DNA of 10,017 nucleotides from Candidatus Parcubacteria bacterium (GTDB lineage: Bacteria; Patescibacteriota; Patescibacteriia; Patescibacteriales; UBA12075), in assembly GCA_023140595.1 (NCBI GenBank), contig JAGLLI010000122.1:1-10017 (forward strand), in the 5' to 3' direction. A program made the translations under genes and the position numbers. The notes under the pieces were generated by a model, which searched no databases, was not told the DNA's origin, and saw nothing but the letters and a program-made list of their open reading frames with translations. Below, piece after piece: positions 1 to 6,044 of the stretch. Every line of letters starts with the position of its first letter. The stretch's first letter is position 1.

Positions 1-2255
1 GAAAACATTTCCGCCTCCATTGGCTCGTCTTCAGGGCGAATCGGACGAATAACAGCGTCTTTGCCACCTTTCAGTTTAAAGGCATAAATGTATTCTTTTG
101 GGTAGGGTGAAATCACCAAATGAGAATAAGGCTTAATTTTTTTGCCGATAATTTTTTTGTCAAGCAAAACTTTGGCATCCAAAACAACCCCGCCTGTCTT
201 GTCAACGGCAAATGGATTAATATCCAATTCCTTTATCTCCGGAAAATCAGCCACCAAATAGGCAAATTTATATAATAAATATTGAATAGCTTGAATATCA
301 ACTCCCGGCATATTGCGATAGCCTTTAAGCAATTTATATATTTTTGTTTCTTTGATTAAATTCAAAGACAAGGCCATATTAAGTGGAGGCAATCCGATTG
401 CAAAATCTTTAAAAACCTCAACCGCCACTCCGCCCATGCCAAAAATAATTGTCGGACCGAAAATAGGATCATTTTTACAGCCTATTAATAATTCATAGCG
501 TTTTTTAATCATAGCCTCAATTAAAACCCCGTCAATTCTTGTTTTTGGCTCGGCTTTTTTAACCGATTTCATAATATCGCGATAAGCAATTTCAGCTTCT
601 TCTTTTGTATTAACATTTAACTTTACTCCGCCAATATCAGTCTTGTGAATAATGTCAGAAGACAAAATTTTCACTGCTATCGGAAAACCGATTTTTGCCG
701 CTGCCACGCCTGCTTCTTTCGCGCTTTTAGCTGAAATATTATCTGCCGTTGCGATATCATAATTTTTTAAAAATTTTTTAGACTCATATTCATTAAGCGC
801 GGTACGACCGTCGGCAATTACGCCGGCAATTAATTTTTGATTTAGCTCTGTTTTAGGATTAAACGCGTGCGGAATGCTGGCAGGAGTTTCATATAAAATT
901 TCTAAATTTTTAGAATACCAAAAAATATAAGAAAAACTTTTAACCGCGTCTTCGGGCTGGCGATAAACCGGAATATTTCCCTTTTCAAGAATAACTCGCC
1001 CATCTTGAACGTCATAACCGCCCATCCAAGCAGCTAGAATAGTTTTGTTTGTTTTAACTTTTAAATTAACCATTTCTCTGGCTACCGCGGTCGGATTTGT
1101 CATTGATTGCGGTGTTAATATAATTAAAATAGCGTCAACATTTTTATCTTGCAAAACAATTTTCAAAGTATCTAAATATCGCACGGAATCGGCATCACCG
1201 AGAATATCTATTGGGTTATTTTTGCTCCAGCTGGCAGGCAAAAAACCATCCAGCTTTTTCATTGTCTCCTTGCTTAATTTCGCGATTTTTCCTCCGGAAT
1301 GCACAAGAGCGTCGGTCGCGATAATCCCGGGACCGCCGGCATTGGTTATTACCGCCATTTGATTTCCCAATGGATGCGGCTGCATAGCCAAACATTTAGC
1401 GGTATGAAATAAAGACACAACAGTATCCACGCGGATTATTCCGGCTCGCTTAAAAGCGGCATCAAAAATAGCGTCATTCCCCGTTAAAGATCCTGTATGA
1501 GATTTCGCGGCGCGCGCGCCTTCTGATGTCCGACCTGATTTTAAAACAATAATCGGTTTGCCGCGGGCAAATGCCCTTGCCGCGCTCATAAATTTTCTGG
1601 CATTGCTCAAAGACTCCATATAAATTAAAATACTGTCAACCTCGCTGTCTTGCCCGAAATAATCAATTAAATCGTGAAAGCTGATGTCAGCCATAGAGCC
1701 GATTGAAACAAAATACCTAAAACCGACATTATTCTTTAAAGACCAATCAAGAATCGCAGTGCCAAGGGCGCCGGATTGGGAAATAAAAGCGACTTTGCCT
1801 GGAAGCGCCATTTTGTTGGCAAAAGTAGCGTTAAGATGCAAATCCGGACGCATAAATCCCAAACAATTCGGTCCGACAATTCGCATATCATATTTACGCG
1901 CAATATCAATTATTTTTTCAGTCAACTCCTCCCCTGCTTTGTCGACTTCTTTAAAGCCTGCTGAAATTATTACAGCGCCTGAAACACCGGCCTGTCCGCA
2001 TTCTTCAATTACACCAGACACGGTTATTGCTGGAGTGGCAATAATCGCCAAATCAACTTTATCAGGAATTTCAGTTACTGAATTATAAGCGCGCACGCTA
2101 TGTACATGCTCGCGTTTTATATTAACGGGATAAACAGTCCCTGCGTATTCTGAATTAATCAAATTATCCATTAAAGAATAACCAACGCTCCCCTTTTTAT
2201 CGCTAGCACCAATTACAGCGATAACTTTTGGATTAAATATTGAGTCTAGTTTCAT
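1..2255 (-). CDS. ADP-forming acetyl/acyl-CoA synthetase (alpha-beta fusion) with C-terminal GNAT domain, partial
   Basis: The gene runs off the left edge; 751 residues are visible. In order they show: a CoA-binding Rossmann domain (about 5-130, with VIAVIGAS at 11-18 and GPNCLG around Cys131), succinyl-CoA-ligase-like domains (about 145-440) with AKSHTGSLTG containing His253, and an ATP-grasp domain (about 478-720) with SSDIIHKTDIGG containing His537. The last visible residues (VIRPIRPEDEP) are the usual opening of a GNAT acetyltransferase. In this family the two histidines relay phosphate between acyl-CoA and ADP, giving acid, CoA and ATP in the cytoplasm. Since both are kept, I infer an active synthetase, unlike the enterobacterial lysine acetyltransferase Pat/PatZ, whose synthetase part is regarded as inactive. 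The domain order matches Pat, so protein acetylation is an alternative or additional role. The start at 2255 puts the Rossmann motif at the usual distance from the N-terminus; no Shine-Dalgarno precedes it. Substrate cannot be told from sequence. Confidence 0.93.
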   Translation of the reverse strand, partial: MKLDSIFNPKVIAVIGASDKKGSVGYSLMDNLINSEYAGTVYPVNIKREHVHSVRAYNSVTEIPDKVDLAIIATPAITVSGVIEECGQAGVSGAVIISAGFKEVDKAGEELTEKIIDIARKYDMRIVGPNCLGFMRPDLHLNATFANKMALPGKVAFISQSGALGTAILDWSLKNNVGFRYFVSIGSMADISFHDLIDYFGQDSEVDSILIYMESLSNARKFMSAARAFARGKPIIVLKSGRTSEGARAAKSHTGSLTGNDAIFDAAFKRAGIIRVDTVVSLFHTAKCLAMQPHPLGNQMAVITNAGGPGIIATDALVHSGGKIAKLSKETMKKLDGFLPASWSKNNPIDILGDADSVRYLDTLKIVLQDKNVDAILIILTPQSMTNPTAVAREMVNLKVKTNKTILAAWMGGYDVQDGRVILEKGNIPVYRQPEDAVKSFSYIFWYSKNLEILYETPASIPHAFNPKTELNQKLIAGVIADGRTALNEYESKKFLKNYDIATADNISAKSAKEAGVAAAKIGFPIAVKILSSDIIHKTDIGGVKLNVNTKEEAEIAYRDIMKSVKKAEPKTRIDGVLIEAMIKKRYELLIGCKNDPIFGPTIIFGMGGVAVEVFKDFAIGLPPLNMALSLNLIKETKIYKLLKGYRNMPGVDIQAIQYLLYKFAYLVADFPEIKELDINPFAVDKTGGVVLDAKVLLDKKIIGKKIKPYSHLVISPYPKEYIYAFKLKGGKDAVIRPIRPEDEPMEAEMF

Positions 2256-2268
2256 AGAGATAAATATA

Positions 2269-2297
2269 ATTCTAATGCTACAAATTATTTTTTGTAA
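2269..2297 (-). promoter_or_regulatory. Candidate sigma-70-type promoter of the acyl-CoA synthetase gene
   Basis: On the minus strand TTACAA (2292-2297) and TAGAAT (2269-2274) are separated by exactly 17 bases. The expected transcription start would lie only about 5-8 bases before the ATG at 2255, leaving almost no leader. That agrees with the lack of a Shine-Dalgarno and suggests a leaderless or near-leaderless mRNA. In such AT-rich DNA a chance match is quite possible. Confidence 0.35.
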
Positions 2298-2439
2298 TAT
2301 TTGGATATCATTGTAGTGTTCGCATTATATTATTAAATATATCATAAGTTTATACGCAATACAAATTAATAATTATACAAATAAAAAAATTTAGATAAAA
2401 ATCGGTTATATGAAATATCCAATTTTTTTGGCAACTATA

Positions 2440-2487
2440 AATAAAAATAGCCGACATATTATATTGCCTTGCAATATGTCGGCTATT
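2440..2487 (-). terminator. Rho-independent terminator of the 964-residue protein gene
   Basis: A perfect 15-bp inverted repeat (2446-2460 and 2473-2487, core AGCCGACATATT) encloses a 12-base loop. Read on the minus strand it is followed at once by TTTTTATTTAT, the expected U-rich tail. It lies about 75 bases past the stop codon of the 964-residue gene. On the plus strand the hairpin has no T-tract directly after it, so it should act mainly on minus-strand transcripts. Confidence 0.85.
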
Positions 2488-2560
2488 ATATTTAAAAAAA
2501 TCCAATATGTAAACCTCCTGTGGGTATACCTCCAACTGCCCTAATTTTTTGTTTTGTTAA

Positions 2561-5455
2561 TTAGAAGTATCCGGGATCGTCTTCGATGCCAATATCGTAG
2601 TAGTAGTCCAAACCCCAGTCGCCGCCATCGTCAAAGCTCCAGTTGTCTTCGTTGTCCAAACCCCAGTCGCCGCCATCGTCAAAGCTCCAGTTGTCTTCGT
2701 CGTCAAAGCTCCAGTTGTCTTCGTCGTCAAAGCTCCAGTTGTCTTCGTCGTCAAAGCTCCAGTTGTCTTCGTCGTCCAAATCGCCGTTGGGGTCCCCGCC
2801 GTATACATAGTCGTCGACTATACGAAGTTCTCCGATGATTACATTACCGTCCGGAGTTTCTTTCCAGTGATTAAGATAATAATCCCAGAGATCCTCTAAG
2901 AAAGATACATCGTCGTCGTTAAAATCATTATTGTTCGTGTCGTTGAATATATGCTCATCTATAATGTGGCAAACATTACTCAACAACTTATATGAAACGA
3001 CAACTGCTGTGCATATAAATACGGTGCCGACTACGACTCCTCCTGTGCCAATGCCCAGAGTTATTAATCCTACCGCCCCAACAGCGGAATGGCTAGCGAT
3101 CATCACTTGATACCCTGCTCCGATCTTGACCCCTCCGGCCAAAACCATGCTGCCAGACACCACTAAAGCGTCGCAAAACTCAAGCCCCGCTACTCCGATA
3201 AACCATGCTTTTGAAGGAGAATATTCTATGGGGCCTGTTGCTCCTCCATTAATAATCCCGTCGCATCCCTTCATTTGGAAGGCAACGGAATTCTCGCCGA
3301 TCACTATCCATGCCTGACCTGAAATTGGCCGTTCAAGAATGGCGACCGCAAAACCCTGCCTTAGATAAATACTGATACTATTTTTTACCTTATCACTTGC
3401 GGAAAATCTTTCAAGGTCTTCTTCTGGATTTTCCAAAAGAACAATCTTGATTTCTTGTATTGCCGCTTCCACAAAACTGCTTGCGGTAGAATAAGTCTTT
3501 GTTTTAAACAACTTTTCAAGAACCATGCCCTCAAATGCGCTTCCGAGCATAGCTTTTGTCATAAGCCAACTCTTTATCTCAGCGCCCTTGTCATCATCTT
3601 GAGTCTCTTGCAGAGACACCGGCATTGAAACATCTCTAACTATATTCATCTCAACACCACCCTCCGTCCAAGAGGTAAGCGCCAATGATATTCCGCTTAC
3701 ATTGCTTATTCCAACCATTTTGGAAAAATCATCAACATTTTTTCTTTCAAGAAAAAAATACATTTTTCCAGCAAGCCCAAGAGTTCTGGGTTTTAAATTA
3801 TCTAGATTTAATGTTTCACGGTCTTGATCTAGAGCTATTAACAATCCTTCCAGCTCTGTTACGTTTTTTCTTTCTTCTTCTGCGCTATCTCTAGCTTCAA
3901 GCATTTTATAAATAAAAATACCTACAAAAAAAATGTCTGTTAATGCCAAATAATGGTACCTCCTGGATTCGGCTGTCAGTTCAGTTATTCTGTAATTTGC
4001 TTGGTCTATCATCGTCTGAACTTGCTTTTGTTCTTGTTCTAGTTCTAGTTCCTGTTCTTGATATAAATCAGCTAAAGATTTTAATTCTTGAGATTGTTCT
4101 CTCAGCTTTTTTATATCATTTTTAGTATTCGGAGTGAGAACATGGACATCTTTATGTCCAACAGGCAGCTTTACATTCTCATATTCCCAGTCTTTGCCTG
4201 GCTCAAAAAACCCTATCCCAATCTGTGTTTCGCTTAAAGCAGGATCTCCTGTGGCTACAATCTCCTCTCCGAGTTTTAAAACCGGCAAATATCCTTCTTC
4301 GTCAGGGATACAAGCTATTGAAAGTTCTTTCCCTGCCAAATCAGAGATTGGACATTGGTAGAAATCGCCGCCAGACAACACAATTTTCATCTTCGCTATA
4401 AATTTTTCTGGCAAAATTGAAAGTTCTTTCCCTGCCAAATCAGAGATTGGACATTGGTAGAAATCGCCGCCAGACAACACAATTTTCATCTTCGCTATAA
4501 ATTTTTCTGGCAAAGATGAATATTCTTTTACAGCAAGCCATCTGCTTAAATCAACCCCTCTTTTTTCTTCTGTGGGGTTCTGTATTGTCTCACTTGACCC
4601 AAAAAATTCTTCAGGAGTCAAGTCCCCTACATTATCATCAAAGGCATCTGTTTGCTCCCTTAAGGCGCCTTTAATTAAATCGAAATCAATTAAAATAGAT
4701 CCTTCCTCTTCCTGATTATTTGCTGAGGCGACAAGAGCATCCATCTTCTCGCCTGACTCTATATTAAGTTCTGCTCCTGCCACCCGCTCGTAGTCTTTGT
4801 CCGAGGGGTCAAGAATTGTCCATTCGAACAGCCCATACATATTATAGACCATAACACCTGGCTGTTTGATACTAAAAATTTCAAAATTTTCATCAGGATC
4901 AATCGGGATATACCTCTTGCCAAGCATTAACCCCGCTGCGTAAGAATTTTCCGGCCCGTCGGTCCAGCTCATCATCTCTTCACCTGTCTTGACCATTATT
5001 CCTTCAACAAATCTGGCATGATGGCCAGCGGCTCTTAAAAGAGCGACGAGAAGAACGCATTGCTCCCAAGGACTCGCTATGTTAGCGTGAACAGCTTTAC
5101 TCCTCACTCCATAATAGAACTCTGTGGGAAAGTTGTTATAAACGTAGTCAAAAATTTTCTCCAGATCATAATTTAACTCAATGACGAGATTCTTAATCTC
5201 CTCATTGATAACAACTGCTCCAGATGAAGCCAAATCTGCTTCACTTGGAGGCAATGGCTCAAACGAGCGTGAATTAGCTATGTCTTCAGTAGCATCAAAC
5301 CAGAAAGGATCGCTATGTCCTTCAATTCTAAAAGCCAAAGGATTTTGGAAATCAACAAATTCAGAATCTGAAAAATCAACATTTGCCAATGCAGGAATAC
5401 CAAGGCATGTACCAAGAAAACAAATAATCGTAAAATAAACAATAATTTTTCTCAT
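2561..5455 (-). CDS. Secreted transglutaminase-like protein with coiled coil and acidic repeat tail (unrecognised family)
   Basis: The 964-residue product begins with a Sec signal peptide (1-24, likely cut after PALA). Residues about 90-190 resemble a transglutaminase-like core: WEQCVLLVALLRAAG (130-144) followed by ARFVEG, and RYIPIDPD (181-188). By my alignment the catalytic Cys position is Pro129 (nearest Cys is Cys133) and the His position is near Asn170, while Asp186 remains, so it may be non-catalytic. An exact 33-residue duplication covers about 315-380. Residues about 445-550 look coiled-coil, interrupted by a hydrophobic stretch (503-518). Residues 795-825 could span a membrane. Residues 838-850 are Asn/Asp-rich, loosely like a calcium loop, and 895-951 are DDEDNWSF-type repeats. 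The start at 5455 has a strong Shine-Dalgarno (AAAGGAGAG, 5461-5469). A hairpin terminator separates it from the 91-residue gene upstream. I infer an exported or surface-anchored structural or binding protein; function unknown. Confidence 0.88.
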   Translation of the reverse strand: MRKIIVYFTIICFLGTCLGIPALANVDFSDSEFVDFQNPLAFRIEGHSDPFWFDATEDIANSRSFEPLPPSEADLASSGAVVINEEIKNLVIELNYDLEKIFDYVYNNFPTEFYYGVRSKAVHANIASPWEQCVLLVALLRAAGHHARFVEGIMVKTGEEMMSWTDGPENSYAAGLMLGKRYIPIDPDENFEIFSIKQPGVMVYNMYGLFEWTILDPSDKDYERVAGAELNIESGEKMDALVASANNQEEEGSILIDFDLIKGALREQTDAFDDNVGDLTPEEFFGSSETIQNPTEEKRGVDLSRWLAVKEYSSLPEKFIAKMKIVLSGGDFYQCPISDLAGKELSILPEKFIAKMKIVLSGGDFYQCPISDLAGKELSIACIPDEEGYLPVLKLGEEIVATGDPALSETQIGIGFFEPGKDWEYENVKLPVGHKDVHVLTPNTKNDIKKLREQSQELKSLADLYQEQELELEQEQKQVQTMIDQANYRITELTAESRRYHYLALTDIFFVGIFIYKMLEARDSAEEERKNVTELEGLLIALDQDRETLNLDNLKPRTLGLAGKMYFFLERKNVDDFSKMVGISNVSGISLALTSWTEGGVEMNIVRDVSMPVSLQETQDDDKGAEIKSWLMTKAMLGSAFEGMVLEKLFKTKTYSTASSFVEAAIQEIKIVLLENPEEDLERFSASDKVKNSISIYLRQGFAVAILERPISGQAWIVIGENSVAFQMKGCDGIINGGATGPIEYSPSKAWFIGVAGLEFCDALVVSGSMVLAGGVKIGAGYQVMIASHSAVGAVGLITLGIGTGGVVVGTVFICTAVVVSYKLLSNVCHIIDEHIFNDTNNNDFNDDDVSFLEDLWDYYLNHWKETPDGNVIIGELRIVDDYVYGGDPNGDLDDEDNWSFDDEDNWSFDDEDNWSFDDEDNWSFDDGGDWGLDNEDNWSFDDGGDWGLDYYYDIGIEDDPGYF
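2604..2771. repeat. 24-bp in-frame tandem repeat array encoding an acidic Trp/Phe tail
   Basis: Seven 24-bp units follow one another. Five are identical (TCGTCAAAGCTCCAGTTGTC plus TTCG on the plus strand) at 2628-2651 and, in an unbroken run of four, 2676-2771. Two diverged units (2604-2627 and 2652-2675) encode GGDWGLD instead, giving a 48-bp higher-order repeat at 2604-2699. On the coding minus strand each unit gives 8 residues of the type DDEDNWSF. The near-identity at DNA level points to recent expansion by slippage or unequal recombination, and copy number may vary among strains. Confidence 0.95.
4317..4514. repeat. Exact 99-bp tandem duplication inside the 964-residue gene
   Basis: Bases 4317-4415 and 4416-4514 are identical over all 99 positions. 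The unit length is a multiple of three, so the frame is kept and the protein gains a second copy of a 33-residue segment (LPEKFIAKMK through AGKELSI). No base differs, so the event is either very recent or an assembly artefact. The flanking sequence (EYSS before, ACIPDE after) is not repeated. Confidence 0.97.
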
Positions 5456-5529
5456 GATCTCTCTCCTTTTTTTCCTTTTCTAAAATTCTGACCCTTTTAA
5501 ATAAAAACGATTGCCAATAAACTAATCTC

Positions 5530-5540
5530 ATCACCTCCTT
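5530..5540 (-). promoter_or_regulatory. Perfect extended anti-SD complement in the leader of the 964-residue gene
   Basis: On the minus strand the sequence AAGGAGGTGAT matches the full complement of the conserved 16S rRNA 3' end (the plus strand reads ATCACCTCCTT). It sits about 75 bases before the start codon at 5455, which has its own Shine-Dalgarno, so it is not needed to start that gene. An ATG overlaps it at 5531 and opens a 51-codon frame (to 5376) that overlaps the main gene, but its spacing from GGAGG is too short for normal initiation. It may be a ribosome standby site, a leader-peptide site or chance. Confidence 0.5.
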
Positions 5541-5550
5541 TCCTTTAATG

Positions 5551-5584
5551 CTGTAATTTACAGATAAAAATTAAACTTTGGCAA
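5551..5584 (-). promoter_or_regulatory. Candidate promoter with overlapping 6-bp inverted repeat, upstream of the 964-residue gene
   Basis: TTGCCA (5579-5584) and TGTAAA (5557-5562) lie 16 bases apart on the minus strand. The -35 element would fall inside the terminator of the preceding gene. CTGTAA/TTACAG form an inverted repeat around one central base at 5551-5563, overlapping the -10 box, as a small operator might. The 964-residue gene should need its own promoter because a strong terminator precedes it, but this particular match is only moderate. Confidence 0.3.
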
Positions 5585-5610
5585 TTCTTTTTTAAAGAAA
5601 TGCCAAAGTT
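5574..5610 (-). terminator. Rho-independent terminator of the 91-residue protein gene
   Basis: AACTTTGGCA and TGCCAAAGTT form a 10-bp stem that continues, after one T-T mismatch, with six more pairs (TTCTTT/AAAGAA) and a 3-base loop. On the minus strand it is followed by TAATTTTTATC, an imperfect U-tract. It lies about 30 bases past the stop of the 91-residue gene and so separates that gene from the 964-residue gene. The T-rich side is weaker than ideal, so some readthrough is plausible. Confidence 0.8.
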
Positions 5611-5642
5611 TTAATAAATTTCTTTGAAGAGGCATGCCGCTT

Positions 5643-5918
5643 TTATTCTTTTATTTTTCTTATTATTTTCTTTTCATACTTTTTCGATTCTTTTTCAGCA
5701 AATTTTCCCACCTCTTCCCCTTGCGTTTCCATTTCGTCTTCTACTTTATTAACCTCTTTCCCTACTTTATCTCCTATTTTCTCTGCTTTATCTCCTACTT
5801 TATCTAACAATCTAGCTAACTTACCTGCTTTTTTAGGTTTTTCAGGCGTTTTAGGACTGCCTATGTCCATTTCTTGTTCACCAAACATATTTTTTAAAGC
5901 ATTAATTAATTTCCCCAT
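5643..5918 (-). CDS. Small Lys/Glu-rich protein with 11-residue (LEA-like) helical repeats
   Basis: The 91-residue product has no signal peptide or membrane span, so it is probably cytoplasmic. Residues 1-13 (MGKLINALKNMFG) could form an amphipathic helix, followed by a Pro/Lys linker (21-30). From residue 39 the chain falls into 11-residue units (39-49, 50-60, 61-71, 72-82, then a partial one) with small or hydrophobic residues at positions 3, 7 and 10 and charges elsewhere. This hendecad pattern is known from group 3 LEA proteins and other surface-binding helices. I count 23 basic and 19 acidic side chains. A role in stress protection or in binding membranes or an acidic partner is inference; the family is not recognised. 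The start at 5918 has a good Shine-Dalgarno (GAGGAG about 8 bases upstream), and a terminator follows the stop, so it is probably a single-gene transcript. Confidence 0.8.
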   Translation of the reverse strand: MGKLINALKNMFGEQEMDIGSPKTPEKPKKAGKLARLLDKVGDKAEKIGDKVGKEVNKVEDEMETQGEEVGKFAEKESKKYEKKIIRKIKE

Positions 5919-6044
5919 TTTATTTCTCCTCTTCTGTTTTTTATTAGCCTTCTTTCGGGAATAAAATTGTCAAAGAACCCAATTAAACCCCCTTTTTTTA
6001 TTTAATTTTATTTAATTTAATCTTCTCCTATTTTTTTTAAATTG

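Larger units (their letters stand above)
2256..2560. other. AT-rich intergenic region between the synthetase gene and the 964-residue protein gene
   Basis: This 305-bp stretch holds the terminator of the 964-residue gene (2440-2487) and the candidate promoter of the synthetase gene (2269-2297). Between 2488 and 2560 the minus strand carries two GGAGGT sequences 15 bases apart, neither followed by a convincing gene. An open frame at 2350-2535 starts with TTG and reads through both arms of the terminator hairpin, so I do not accept it as a gene. From 2298 to 2439 nothing beyond AT-rich sequence is visible. Confidence 0.6.

Noticed and set aside
1045..2088. Plus-strand open frames of 62-134 codons opposite the acyl-CoA synthetase
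   Set aside because: They lie wholly antisense to a strongly recognised gene and show no domain of their own.
2350..2535. 61-codon minus-strand open frame starting with TTG after a GGAGGT-like motif region
   Set aside because: It reads through both arms of a perfect terminator hairpin and ends in AT-rich sequence giving a low-complexity hydrophobic tail; chance ORF.
2604..2771. 24-bp repeats as a CRISPR array
   Set aside because: Units are directly abutting with no unique spacers and are in frame within a coding gene.
2554..2838. Open frames on the plus strand and in a second minus frame across the repeat array, giving Ser/Arg- or Thr/Gly-rich repeats
   Set aside because: Because the 24-bp unit is a multiple of three, any frame free of stops in one unit stays open throughout. 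The frame of the 964-residue gene extends far beyond the array with clear domains.
5407..5407. Lipoprotein signal (Cys17 in FLGTC) in the 964-residue protein
   Set aside because: Thr directly before the Cys does not fit the lipobox; PALA at residues 21-24 is a normal signal peptidase I site.
5530..5540. Plus-strand ATCACCTCCTT as a fragment of a 16S rRNA 3' end
   Set aside because: The conserved 16S sequence preceding it is not present, so a Shine-Dalgarno-type motif on the minus strand is the simpler reading.
5941..5973. TTGACA (5968-5973) and TAATAA (5941-5946) upstream of the 91-residue gene as a promoter
   Set aside because: The spacing is 21 bases, too long for a normal sigma-70-type promoter; the gene must have a promoter nearby but I could not place it.
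5974..6044. AT-rich stretch after the glycosyltransferase gene as a terminator
   Set aside because: There are T- and A-runs but no convincing GC stem before them.
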